A stretch of 64,000 nucleotides of DNA from Komagataeibacter xylinus (GTDB lineage: Bacteria; Pseudomonadota; Alphaproteobacteria; Acetobacterales; Acetobacteraceae), in the NCBI RefSeq assembly GCF_004302915.1, contig NZ_QQBI01000017.1, positions 1-64,000 of the forward strand, read 5' to 3'. The translations under genes were made by a program, and so were the position numbers. Below are positions 55,958-64,000 of this stretch, one piece after another. Positions within the stretch are counted from its first letter, which is position 1, and each line of letters starts with the position of its first letter. The notes under the pieces are model-generated. The model saw only the letters and a list, made by a program, of their open reading frames with translations. It was not told the DNA's origin and made no database searches.

Positions 55958-56770
55958 TTATGGTGCGGGCGGGATGGATGGCGTGGCGCTGCGCGGAATG
56001 AACGGGCGGATGAGGAACTGGTAGCACCCGGCGCCCACCACGCCGCCAACCAGCGGCCCGGCAATGGGCACCCACCAGAAATGGTCCGGTCCGGGCAGGG
56101 CGGACTCTCCCCAGCCCGTCACAAAGCAGAACAGTCGCGGCCCGAAGTCACGCGCGGGGTTGATGGCCCATGCCTCGAGGTAGCCCGAGGAGGCGCCAAT
56201 GCTGGCCACAAGCAGCCCGATGATCAGCGCGCCGGAATTGGCCTGGGGCGCCACCGTATTGTATTCACACGTTATGGCGAAGATGCCGAAGACCAGCAGC
56301 CCGGTCAGGATGATTTCATCAACAAAAGCATGCAGCGGCGTAATGCCCTCGCCCGGATGGGTGAAGAACACGCCCGCCGCCCCGCCAGCGGCGCGGGTAA
56401 GGCCATGTGCCGCGTTGTAATGGTCGATCACGGGCTGGTACAGCGTATAGACCAGTGTTGCCCCGATCACCCCGCCCAGCACCTGTGCCGCGCAGTAGCC
56501 GGGCACCTTGCGCCACGAAAAACCCCGGTACAGCGCCAGTGCGAGCGACACGGCCGGGTTGGCATGCGTGCCCGACACGCTGCCGGTAATGTAGATGGCG
56601 ATTGTAACCCCAAGCCCCCACACAATGGCCACCCCCCAGTAGGCCTGCTTGTACGGGCTGGGATCATACAGCGCGTACATCGCAGCCACCGAATCACCGA
56701 TCAGCACGATGATCATGACCGCAATGCACTCTGATATGAGTTCACCCAGGAATTGTCTGTTTTTCAGCAT
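55958..56770 (-). CDS. glpF: glycerol facilitator / aquaporin (MIP family)
   Basis: A 270-residue channel of the inner membrane with six helices and two half-helices. The NPA boxes are HANPAVSLALALYRG near residue 70 and INPARDFGPRLF near 205. The Asp after the second box (NPARD) is typical of glycerol facilitators rather than water channels. The ATG at 56770 begins the first helix region. A GlpR-type operator stands 77 bases upstream, and glpD lies divergently, so it should be induced by glycerol-3-phosphate. Confidence 0.9.
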   Translation of the reverse strand: MLKNRQFLGELISECIAVMIIVLIGDSVAAMYALYDPSPYKQAYWGVAIVWGLGVTIAIYITGSVSGTHANPAVSLALALYRGFSWRKVPGYCAAQVLGGVIGATLVYTLYQPVIDHYNAAHGLTRAAGGAAGVFFTHPGEGITPLHAFVDEIILTGLLVFGIFAITCEYNTVAPQANSGALIIGLLVASIGASSGYLEAWAINPARDFGPRLFCFVTGWGESALPGPDHFWWVPIAGPLVGGVVGAGCYQFLIRPFIPRSATPSIPPAP

Positions 56771-56846
56771 TTTAACCCACTTTATTCTTTTATTATCATT
56801 CGATGGGAAACGGCTGTTGGCCTTGTGGCCTGTTTGCAGCGCTGGA

Positions 56847-56864
56847 ATGTTCTTAAACGAACAT
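56847..56864. promoter_or_regulatory. GlpR operator upstream of glpF
   Basis: ATGTTCT-N4-CGAACAT, one mismatch from a perfect repeat, extended on both sides by A/T (56846 and 56865). It is close to the E. coli GlpR consensus and shared in form with the operator near glpD. Confidence 0.75.
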
Positions 56865-57184
56865 TCTCCGCCGGGGAAGGGGCCTGCACGATCGGTGGGG
56901 TAAGCGTGTCTCCTTTTTCCATATATTTCATTATATTTCATGAAATTTCTCCAACATTCCGGATTCGGGGGCAGGTGATGTTGTGGTGGTGATGGAAGGT
57001 GAGGGATGGGGTTGCGGAACGAGATGCGCGATTTCGCACATGCACAAAAACCGCCAGGGCATATAAATTACTCGGAATGGCGAATTTATGGCTAATGCCG
57101 GGCACTATCATGCATTGGAAAAGAAGGAATTATTTAAACATGCCCCCTGCAAAAATGTGCGCGTGCCCTCTTGAATCGATCAGA

Positions 57185-57202
57185 ATGTTCGGTTACGAAC
57201 AT
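57185..57202. promoter_or_regulatory. GlpR operator upstream of glpD
   Basis: Perfect inverted repeat ATGTTCG-GTTA-CGAACAT, 23 bases before the glpD start. It matches the E. coli GlpR consensus almost exactly. The 455-base gap 56771-57225 also holds the glpF operator; no gene is seen in it. Confidence 0.85.
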
Positions 57203-57225
57203 GTGTATCAGGAGGAACATTGACT

Positions 57226-58788
57226 ATGGCGTCCATGGACGAAACATTCCGCACCACCGCGGCACCGGGTGGCCTGCTCGACCTGCTGGTCGTGGGCGGG
57301 GGTGTGAACGGCACGGGCATCGCGCGCGATGCCGCCGGGCGCGGCGCATCGGTCCTGCTTGTCGAGCAGGATGATCTGGCCAGCCACACCTCATCGGCCA
57401 GCACCAAGCTGATCCATGGCGGCCTGCGCTATCTGGAATATTATGAATTCCGTCTGGTGCGCGAGGCGCTGATCGAGCGCGAGAAGCTGCTGCGCATCGC
57501 GCCCCACATCATCTGGCCCATGCGCTTCGTGCTGCCCTACACGCCGCAGGCGCGCCCGGCATGGATGCTGCGCCTTGGCCTGTTCCTGTACGATCACCTC
57601 GCACCCAACATGACGCTGCCCAAGTGCAAGTCGCTCGACTTCCGCACGTCATCGGCGGGCCAGCCGCTCAATGGCAAGCTCGCCCGCGGCTTCGCCTATT
57701 CCGATGGCTGGGTGCAGGACAGCCGCCTTGTCGTGCTCAACGCCATGGATGCCAAGGCGCGTGGCGCCGATATACGCACCCGCACCCGCATGGTTGCTGC
57801 CCGGCGTGTCAATGGCGTGTGGGAAGTCGATATCGAGAACATGCTCGATGGCACCAAGACCACCGTGCGCGCCCGCGTGCTGGTCAATGCCGGTGGGCCG
57901 TGGGTGAGCGAAGTACTGCGTGAGCGCGCGCAGGTGGAATCGACCAAGAACGTGCGCCTCGTCAAGGGCAGCCACATCGTGGTGCCGCGCCTGTTTGACG
58001 GGCCGCAGGCCTATATCCTGCAGAACCCGGACAAGCGCATCGTCTTCGCCATTCCCTACGAGCAGAAATTCACCCTGATCGGCACGACCGACGTGCCCTG
58101 GACGCAGGCCCCCGGCGATGTCGAGATCTCGCCCGAGGAAATCAGCTACCTGTGCGAGAGCGTGAGCCGCTACTTCACCAAGCCCGTAACGCCGGCTGAT
58201 GTGGTGTGGAGCTACGCCGGCGTGCGCCCGCTTTATGATGACGCGGCCAAGAACGCCTCTGCCGTAACGCGTGATTACGTGCTCGATGTCGACACGCAGG
58301 GCAACCAGGCGCCCATGCTGTCCATCTTCGGCGGCAAGATCACCACCTATCGCCGGCTGGCCGAGCATGCGATCGAGAAGCTCCAGCCCTTCCTGCCCGT
58401 GCTCTCGGCACCGGGCTGGACGGCGGACAAGGTGCTGCCCGGCGGCGACCTGGGCGAGGGCGGGTTCGAGGGCGCGCTGGGCCGCCTGCGTGCGCAGGCC
58501 CCGTTCCTTGGCGCCGACCTGAGCTGGCGGCTTGTGCGCAATTACGGCTCGCGGGCAACCGAGATCGTGGGCGATGCCCATAGCATGGAGGACATGGGCG
58601 AACTGTTCGGCGCGGGCCTGAGCGTGCGCGAGGTGGAATACCTGATCGCGAACGAATGGGCGCAGACCACGCAGGACATCCTGTGGCGTCGCTCCCGCCT
58701 TGGCCTGCATGTGACCGATGAGGACACGGCCCGCCTCGAGGCTTACCTCAAGGCCCGCAAGCCGGGCACGGCGCCCACTTCCGCATAA
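57226..58788 (+). CDS. glpD: aerobic glycerol-3-phosphate dehydrogenase
   Basis: A 520-residue, membrane-associated FAD enzyme oxidising glycerol-3-phosphate to dihydroxyacetone phosphate and giving electrons to ubiquinone. FAD motif [21 protein letters not shown] (residues 20-40), then [34 protein letters not shown] and [21 protein letters not shown] stands ten bases before ATG 57226; the TTG at 57220 is nearer but less likely. Operator at 57185. First gene of the run glpD-glpK-glpX-fba-glpR. Confidence 0.95.
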   Translation: MASMDETFRTTAAPGGLLDLLVVGGGVNGTGIARDAAGRGASVLLVEQDDLASHTSSASTKLIHGGLRYLEYYEFRLVREALIEREKLLRIAPHIIWPMRFVLPYTPQARPAWMLRLGLFLYDHLAPNMTLPKCKSLDFRTSSAGQPLNGKLARGFAYSDGWVQDSRLVVLNAMDAKARGADIRTRTRMVAARRVNGVWEVDIENMLDGTKTTVRARVLVNAGGPWVSEVLRERAQVESTKNVRLVKGSHIVVPRLFDGPQAYILQNPDKRIVFAIPYEQKFTLIGTTDVPWTQAPGDVEISPEEISYLCESVSRYFTKPVTPADVVWSYAGVRPLYDDAAKNASAVTRDYVLDVDTQGNQAPMLSIFGGKITTYRRLAEHAIEKLQPFLPVLSAPGWTADKVLPGGDLGEGGFEGALGRLRAQAPFLGADLSWRLVRNYGSRATEIVGDAHSMEDMGELFGAGLSVREVEYLIANEWAQTTQDILWRRSRLGLHVTDEDTARLEAYLKARKPGTAPTSA

Positions 58789-58801
58789 ATAAAAACAGTC
58801 A

Positions 58802-58828
58802 GGCCGCAGGTGTCACACGCCTGCGGCC
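58802..58828 (+). other. intergenic hairpin between glpD and glpK
   Basis: Perfect nine-base stem GGCCGCAGG/CCTGCGGCC with nine-base loop, without a T-tract on the plus strand. It may stabilise the glpD transcript end or act as a weak attenuator. Confidence 0.45.
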
Positions 58829-58865
58829 CAAACTCGCATCCGCCCTGTTGGGGCAGGAGAAGACA

Positions 58866-60365
58866 ATGAACAAGAAGAACAGAATTCTCGCCATCGACCA
58901 GGGAACGACCTCGACCCGCAGCATCGTGTTCGACCGTGATATCACGGCCATTTCGGTCGCCCGCATCGAGTTTGCCCAGCATTATCCCAGCCAGGGATGG
59001 GTCGAGCATGACCCGGAGGAAATCTGGTCCAACGTTCTCTCCACCGCGCGCGAGGCCATTGAGAAGGCGGGCGGCCCCGGCGTGATCGCGGGCATCGGCA
59101 TTACCAACCAGCGCGAAACCATCGTGGTGTGGGACCGCGCGACCGGCAGGCCCATCCACCGCGCCATTGTCTGGCAGGACCGGCGCACCACGCCCATCTG
59201 CGCGCGCATGCATGAGGAAGGACTTGAACCCCTCGTGCGCGAGCGCACCGGCCTGCTGCTCGACCCCTATTTCTCGGCCACCAAGATCGCGTGGATCCTT
59301 GATAACGTGGAAGGTGCCCGCGCGCGCGCCGAGAAGGGCGAGCTGGCCTGCGGCACCATCGACAGCTTTCTTTTGTGGCGGCTGACCGGCGGCCGCGTGC
59401 ATGCCACCGATACCACCAATGCCGCGCGCACGCTCCTGTTCAACATCCACACCTGCGCGTGGGATGACGAATTGCTGGCCCTGTTCAAGGTGCCGCGCGC
59501 CATCCTGCCTGAAGTGAAGACCAACAGCGAAGTGTTTGGCGAGACAACGCCCGAGCTGTTTGGCGAGCCGCTCAAGGTGGCCGGCATGGCAGGCGATCAG
59601 AACGCCGCCATGGTGGGGCAGGCGTGCTTCCGCCCCGGCACCGCCAAGGCCACTTACGGCACGGGCTGCTTCGCGCTGCTCAACACCGGCACCACGCCCG
59701 TCATGTCCGAGAACCGGATGCTCACCACCATCGCCTACCGCATCGGGGCGGAGACGACCTATGCCCTCGAGGGTTCGATTTTCGTGGCGGGGGCAGCCAT
59801 CCGCTGGCTGCGTGACGGGCTGAACCTCATCACCCATGCCTCCCAGACCGATGACATGGCCACCCGCGTACCGCACAGCCACGGCGTGTACATGGTGCCC
59901 GGCTTCGTGGGCCTTGGCGCGCCGCACTGGGACCCTGACGCCCGTGGCCTGATCTGTGGCCTCACGCTTGATGCCACGGCGGCGCACATTGCGCGCGCGG
60001 CGCTGGAATCGGTCGCCTACCAGACCATGGACCTGATGGACGCCATGCATGAAGATGGCGGCGGCAAGCTCAACGCACTGCGTGTTGATGGCGGCATGTC
60101 GGTCAATGACTGGTTCTGCCAGTTCCTGGCCGATATGCTCCAGACCCCGGTGGAGCGGCCCCGGCAGGTCGAGACCACGGCGCTTGGAGCGGCCTTCCTG
60201 GCAGGGCTGGCGACAGGGGTGTGGGAAAGCATCGCCGAACTCGAAGGCACCTGGACACGCGGGCATCTGTTCCGCCCGACGATGGACAAGGCGCAGCGCG
60301 ATACTATGGTAGCCGGATGGCATGTGGCAGTCCGCCGCACGCTCAGTTCCACCGTTGCTGCGTAA
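58866..60365 (+). CDS. glpK: glycerol kinase
   Basis: A 499-residue FGGY-family kinase converting glycerol and ATP to glycerol-3-phosphate. N-terminal ATP motif [15 protein letters not shown] (residues 9-23), [19 protein letters not shown], and [11 protein letters not shown]-terminal ATP site [20 protein letters not shown] near 405. ATG 58866 has AGGAGAAG upstream, so the earlier MGQEKT reading is rejected. Length matches E. coli GlpK. Product is the inducer of GlpR. Confidence 0.95.
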   Translation: MNKKNRILAIDQGTTSTRSIVFDRDITAISVARIEFAQHYPSQGWVEHDPEEIWSNVLSTAREAIEKAGGPGVIAGIGITNQRETIVVWDRATGRPIHRAIVWQDRRTTPICARMHEEGLEPLVRERTGLLLDPYFSATKIAWILDNVEGARARAEKGELACGTIDSFLLWRLTGGRVHATDTTNAARTLLFNIHTCAWDDELLALFKVPRAILPEVKTNSEVFGETTPELFGEPLKVAGMAGDQNAAMVGQACFRPGTAKATYGTGCFALLNTGTTPVMSENRMLTTIAYRIGAETTYALEGSIFVAGAAIRWLRDGLNLITHASQTDDMATRVPHSHGVYMVPGFVGLGAPHWDPDARGLICGLTLDATAAHIARAALESVAYQTMDLMDAMHEDGGGKLNALRVDGGMSVNDWFCQFLADMLQTPVERPRQVETTALGAAFLAGLATGVWESIAELEGTWTRGHLFRPTMDKAQRDTMVAGWHVAVRRTLSSTVAA

Positions 60366-60399
60366 TCAAGACTACTGACGAACAGGAAAAGAGTGTTTC

Positions 60400-61386
60400 A
60401 TGACCACCACACGGCATAATCCCTATCAGGTTACCGATCGCAATCTTGCCCTTGAACTCGTGCGCGTAACCGAGGCGGCTGCGGTCGCCGCATCGGCCTG
60501 GACCGGTCGTGGCCTCAAGAACGAAGCCGATGGCGCAGCGGTGGAAGCCATGCGGCGCGCGTTCGATACGGTAGCCATTGATGGCACCGTGGTGATCGGC
60601 GAAGGCGAGATGGACGAAGCGCCGATGCTGTTCATTGGCGAGAAGGTCGGCTCGGGCGGACCGGGCATGGATATTGCCGTGGACCCGCTTGAAGGCACCA
60701 ACCTGTGCGCCAAGAACCTGCCCAACGCACTGACCGTGGTGGCGCTGGCTGAAAGCGGCAACTTCCTGCACGCGCCCGACATCTACATGGACAAGATCGT
60801 GGTCGGCCCCTACCTGCCCGAAGGCGTGGTCGATCTCGACAGCACCATCGAGGCCAACCTCAAGTCGCTCGCGCAGGCCAAGAAATGCGCGGTGTCCGAC
60901 CTCATGCTCTGCACGCTCGACCGTGAGCGCCATGAGGAGCTGATCGCCCGCGCGCGTGCTGCCGGTGCGCGCGTGACCCTGCTGAGCGACGGCGACGTGG
61001 CCGCCGCCATCGCCGCCTGCCTCGAGGACAGCGAGATCGACATCTATGTCGGCTCGGGCGGCGCGCCCGAGGGCGTGCTGGCCGCCGCCGCCGTGCGCTG
61101 CGTGCATGGCCAGATGCAGGGCCGCCTCCTGTTTGAAGATGACGACCAGGTGGCGCGCGCGCGCAAGATGAACCCCGGCGCCGACCCCTCGCGCAAGCTG
61201 GCGCTGGAGGACATGGCGCGCGGTGACGTGCTGTTCTCCGCAACCGGGGTGACGGGCGGGGCCCTGCTCCACGGTATCCGCCGCAGCGGCGTCCGCACGG
61301 TCACGCATTCGCTGGTCATGCGCTCCAAATCCGGCACCATCCGGTTTGTGGAAGGCCACCACGATTACCAGACCAAGACCTGGTGA
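60400..61386 (+). CDS. glpX: fructose-1,6-bisphosphatase class II
   Basis: A 328-residue metal-dependent phosphatase converting fructose-1,6-bisphosphate to fructose-6-phosphate. Landmarks: VIGEGEMDEAPMLFIGEKVG near 66, VDPLEGTNLCAKNLPNA near 97, YVGSGGAPEGVLAAAAVRC near 215 and DVLFSATGVTGGALLHGIR near 277. GlpX is the typical glycerol-operon FBPase. It is 34 bases after glpK and 51 bases before fba, so it is likely co-transcribed. Confidence 0.94.
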   Translation: MTTTRHNPYQVTDRNLALELVRVTEAAAVAASAWTGRGLKNEADGAAVEAMRRAFDTVAIDGTVVIGEGEMDEAPMLFIGEKVGSGGPGMDIAVDPLEGTNLCAKNLPNALTVVALAESGNFLHAPDIYMDKIVVGPYLPEGVVDLDSTIEANLKSLAQAKKCAVSDLMLCTLDRERHEELIARARAAGARVTLLSDGDVAAAIAACLEDSEIDIYVGSGGAPEGVLAAAAVRCVHGQMQGRLLFEDDDQVARARKMNPGADPSRKLALEDMARGDVLFSATGVTGGALLHGIRRSGVRTVTHSLVMRSKSGTIRFVEGHHDYQTKTW

Positions 61387-61437
61387 GCAGTATTTCATCG
61401 ATTGCATAACAACAAGAACAGGCAATAGAGGAACGAC

Positions 61438-62544
61438 ATGACCAATACAGCACACCCCGCTTCGAGCCGCCTGGGGCTGCGCCCCGGCGTGGTGACGGGT
61501 GCGGATTACCGCCGCCTTGTCGAGACCTGCCGCGACGAGGGCTATGCCTTGCCGGCGGTCAACGTGGTGGGCACCGACAGCATCAATGCGGTGCTCGAGG
61601 CGGCAGCCCGCAACCGGGCGGATGTCATCATCCAGCTTTCCAACGGTGGCGCGCGGTTCTATGCGGGCGAAGGCATGAAAGATGCCGAACAGGCCCGTGT
61701 GCTGGGTGCGGTGGCTGCGGCCCGTCATGTCCATACCGTGGCCGCTGCTTACGGCGTGTGCGTGATCCTGCATACCGACCATGCCGACCGCAAGCTGCTG
61801 CCATGGATTTCCGGCCTGATCGATGCCAGCGAGGAGGCGGTGAAGGAAACCGGCCGCCCGCTGTTCTCGTCCCACATGATCGACCTTTCGGCTGAACCGC
61901 TGGAAGACAACATTGCCGAATGCGCCCGCTTCCTGCGCCGCATGGCGCCCTTGGGCATCGGGCTTGAAATCGAGCTGGGGGTGACCGGCGGCGAGGAAGA
62001 TGGCATTGGCCATGACCTTGATGATGGCGCCGATAACGCGCATCTCTACACCCAGCCCGAGGATGTGCTCAAGGCGTATGAGGCGCTTTCACCTTTGGGG
62101 TTCGTGACCATCGCGGCCTCGTTTGGCAACGTGCATGGCGTATACGCGCCGGGCAATGTCAAGCTGCGCCCCGAGATCCTGCGCAACTCGCAGGCGGTGG
62201 TGGCCAAGGCCACCAATCTGGGCGAGAAGCCGCTGGCGCTGGTGTTCCACGGCGGTTCGGGCTCGGAGCAGGCCAGGATTACCGAGGCGGTATCCTATGG
62301 CGTGTTCAAGATGAACATCGACACCGACATCCAGTTCGCCTTTGCCAGCAGCATCGGCCGCTATGTGCACGAGCACGCGGAAGCCTTCAGCCACCAGATC
62401 GCGCCTTCCACCGGTAAGCCGACCAAGAAGCTGTATGACCCGCGCAAGTGGCTGCGCGTGGGCGAGCAGGGCATCGTGGCGCGGCTCGAGCAGTCGTTTG
62501 CCGATCTGGGGGCCACGGGGCGCAGCGTGGCGCGCGCAATATAA
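61438..62544 (+). CDS. fba: class II fructose-bisphosphate aldolase
   Basis: A 368-residue zinc enzyme joining dihydroxyacetone phosphate and glyceraldehyde-3-phosphate to fructose-1,6-bisphosphate. The Zn-binding region is VCVILHTDHADRKLLPW near residue 110 and GNVHGVYAPGNVKL near 230; the phosphate loop is VFHGGSGSEQ near 270; KMNIDTDIQFAF follows. The size and motifs match E. coli FbaA. Joined to glpX, it supplies the FBPase substrate, i.e. the gluconeogenic direction. AGAGGAACGAC precedes ATG 61438. Confidence 0.94.
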   Translation: MTNTAHPASSRLGLRPGVVTGADYRRLVETCRDEGYALPAVNVVGTDSINAVLEAAARNRADVIIQLSNGGARFYAGEGMKDAEQARVLGAVAAARHVHTVAAAYGVCVILHTDHADRKLLPWISGLIDASEEAVKETGRPLFSSHMIDLSAEPLEDNIAECARFLRRMAPLGIGLEIELGVTGGEEDGIGHDLDDGADNAHLYTQPEDVLKAYEALSPLGFVTIAASFGNVHGVYAPGNVKLRPEILRNSQAVVAKATNLGEKPLALVFHGGSGSEQARITEAVSYGVFKMNIDTDIQFAFASSIGRYVHEHAEAFSHQIAPSTGKPTKKLYDPRKWLRVGEQGIVARLEQSFADLGATGRSVARAI

Positions 62545-62575
62545 GGCCGCGTGTAAAGGGGGAGTAACAGGCAAC

Positions 62576-63334
62576 GTGTCAGCAGAAGAACGTCACCGGG
62601 AAATTACCGCGCTGGTGCGTACCCAGGGCTATGTCTCCAACGAGGATCTGGCCCAGAGGCTGAATGTTGCGGTCCAGACCATCCGCCGTGATGTCAACCT
62701 CCTGGCCCGTCGCGGGTTGGTGGCGCGGCATCATGGGGGGGCGGGCTTGGCCTCGTCGGTCGAGAATATCGCCTATTCCGAGCGGCAGGTGCTCAACCGG
62801 CGGGCCAAGGAAGCCATTGGCAACCTTGCCGCCCGCCAGATCCCTGACAATTCATCGCTTTTTGTCAGCATCGGCACCACCACCGAGGCCTTTGCCAAGG
62901 CCCTGCGGCGGCACAAGGCGCTGCGGGTCATTACCAACAACCTGCATGTGGCCACCCCACTTTCCGCCCAGACCGATTTTCAGGTGATCGTGACGGGGGG
63001 GCAGGTGCGGTTTTATGATGGTGGCATTACCGGCTCCACCGCCAGCACCTTCATCGAGCAGTATCGCACCGATTTTGCCGTGATCGGCATCAGCGGCATC
63101 GAAGATGACGGCACGCTGCTTGATTTCGATGCCGATGAGATCAGCGTGGCCCAGGCCATGATGCGCAATGCAAGGCGGGTCTACCTGCTGGCTGACCAGA
63201 CCAAATTCGGCCGCAGGCCAATGGGGCGGCTCGGGCACCTTTCGCATGTGCATGGCTTTTTTACCGACCGGCAGCCATCAGAGCAGATCTGCGCCATGCT
63301 GCGTGCTCATGACGTGGAACTGCATATCGCCTGA
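62576..63334 (+). CDS. glpR: glycerol-3-phosphate regulon repressor GlpR (DeoR family)
   Basis: A 252-residue regulator starting at GTG 62576 after GGGGGAG. DeoR-type HTH over residues 5-57 (REITALVRTQGYVSNEDLAQ; VQTIRRDVNLLARRGLV), then the sugar-phosphate sensor domain (SLFVSIGTTTEAFAKAL; DFAVIGISGIEDDGTLLDFD). It should bind the ATGTTCG...CGAACAT operators in front of glpF and glpD and be released by glycerol-3-phosphate. It follows fba by 31 bases, so the repressor lies in the run it controls. Confidence 0.92.
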   Translation: MSAEERHREITALVRTQGYVSNEDLAQRLNVAVQTIRRDVNLLARRGLVARHHGGAGLASSVENIAYSERQVLNRRAKEAIGNLAARQIPDNSSLFVSIGTTTEAFAKALRRHKALRVITNNLHVATPLSAQTDFQVIVTGGQVRFYDGGITGSTASTFIEQYRTDFAVIGISGIEDDGTLLDFDADEISVAQAMMRNARRVYLLADQTKFGRRPMGRLGHLSHVHGFFTDRQPSEQICAMLRAHDVELHIA

Positions 63335-63340
63335 TTGGGG

Positions 63341-63423
63341 ATAAAAGTTTTTGGTGAAGCGTTTTTCAAAATGCTTCGAAAAGACGTCGCCTTTTTGAAA
63401 AAAGGCGACACCCGAAAACTTTC
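63341..63423. repeat. dispersed AT-rich palindromic repeat, longest copy
   Basis: ATAAAAGTTTTTGGTGAAGC, first hairpin GAAGCgtTTTTC...ATGCTTC, second hairpin GTCGCC-T5/A6-GGCGAC at 63386-63409, end CCGAAAACTTTCAG. It sits between convergent glpR and the dehydrogenase, and its T/A tracts would terminate both. Confidence 0.8.
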
Positions 63424-63433
63424 AGTCAGTCCT

Positions 63434-64000
63434 TTACTGCGCCAGATAGCCGCCATCAACCGGCAGCACCGCGCCTGTAATGAAGGAGGCGTCATCCGAG
63501 GCCAGGAACAAGATGGCGCTGGCAATTTCCGCAGGCTTGCCCATGCGGCCCATCGGGTGCATCTCGACCACCTTGCGAATACCTTCCGCATCCATGCCCG
63601 CCACCGCAGGCGTATCGATGGTGCCCGGTGCCACGGCATTGACCCGCACCCCCTTGTCGGCAAGGTCGATGGCGAGGTGCTTGGTGATGCCTGACGCCAC
63701 GAATTTGGCCGGGCCGTACACCGCCTGGCCTTTCTGCCCGGCAAAGGCGGAGATGGAGGACAGGCACACGATCGCGCCCTGTCCGGCATGGACCATCTCG
63801 GCTGCGGCATGCTTGCAGCACAGGAACATGCCGCGCGCATCCACCGCCATGGTGTGATCCCACAGGTCCGCCGTGGCGGAGGCGAGATCGGCCTCGGGGA
63901 TGACGCCTGCATTGGCCACGAGAATGTCGATGCGGCCAAAATGCTTCATGGTTTCATGCACCACGCGGGCAATGTCGGCCTCGCTGGTCACGTCGGCTGG
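63434..64000 (-). CDS. short-chain dehydrogenase/reductase, partial at the window end
   Basis: The C-terminal 188 residues of an SDR; the N-terminus and cofactor GxxxGxG loop lie beyond 64000. Seen: NAGVIPEADLASATADLWDH (NAG motif), catalytic Ser in CLSSISAFAG, catalytic Tyr/Lys in YGPAKFVASGITKHLA and the closing PVDGGYLAQ. It resembles 3-oxoacyl reductase/glucose dehydrogenase-type SDRs. Substrate unknown. Confidence 0.85.
   Translation of the reverse strand, partial: PADVTSEADIARVVHETMKHFGRIDILVANAGVIPEADLASATADLWDHTMAVDARGMFLCCKHAAAEMVHAGQGAIVCLSSISAFAGQKGQAVYGPAKFVASGITKHLAIDLADKGVRVNAVAPGTIDTPAVAGMDAEGIRKVVEMHPMGRMGKPAEIASAILFLASDDASFITGAVLPVDGGYLAQ

Overview
The window is high-GC chromosomal DNA of an alphaproteobacterium. 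It is most probably an acetic acid bacterium of the Komagataeibacter/Gluconacetobacter type. This is inferred from gene content and codon style: a giant cyclic beta-1,2-glucan synthase, an OprB-type sugar porin, a class II FBPase and aldolase joined to glycerol genes, NrtR-nadABC, and a NAD malic enzyme. No marker gene in the window fixes the genus. There is no rRNA, tRNA, CRISPR array, transposase or prophage that I can recognise.

Layout, left to right. 1-10 kb: two small secreted or hydrophilic proteins, then the 2852-residue NdvB-type glucan synthase on the minus strand, preceded by a short ORF with a strong Shine-Dalgarno. 10-13 kb: two different Na+/H+ antiporters (CPA1 type and NhaA). 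13-17 kb: a LysR regulator divergent from a short-chain dehydrogenase, then an ABC exporter half-transporter. 17-17.9 kb: a small AT-rich island holding a broken immunity-type gene. 17.9-22.8 kb: TrhO, ArsC, an amino-acid permease and a lipid kinase. 22.8-27.3 kb: NrtR and the nadA-nadB-nadC operon with a palindromic operator. 27.3-35.3 kb: a Gln-rich repeat protein, a LysR regulator facing a succinate-semialdehyde-type dehydrogenase, and a YhaO/YhaN (SbcCD-like) pair. 35.4-41.4 kb: cspA, then iron uptake (PKHD hydroxylase and TonB receptor with candidate Fur boxes), then an OprB porin interrupted by an in-frame stop. 41.8-49.5 kb: an orphan histidine kinase, LysR facing malic enzyme, a FUSC efflux protein and another LysR. 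49.5-52.5 kb: alr-dadA divergent from an Lrp regulator. 52.5-55.8 kb: a large AAA+ protein of unknown function and an unknown 148-residue protein. 56-63.3 kb: a glycerol regulon (glpF, glpD, glpK, glpX, fba, glpR) with two GlpR-type operators. The window ends inside a short-chain dehydrogenase.

Working together: the glycerol cluster imports and phosphorylates glycerol, oxidises it to dihydroxyacetone phosphate, and carries the carbon up to fructose-6-phosphate through aldolase and FBPase, with its own repressor at the end. The nad operon makes NAD from aspartate under NrtR. Alr and DadA interconvert and oxidise alanine under an Lrp-type regulator. A family of dispersed AT-rich palindromic repeats lies in the gaps, often between convergent genes, and probably acts as bidirectional terminators.

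The most unusual items are the AAA+ protein at 52.6-55.2 kb (Lon-like ATPase module, unknown N-terminal 600 residues, possible ATT start), the short ORF ahead of ndvB, the nonsense codon in oprB, and the collapsed immunity gene.
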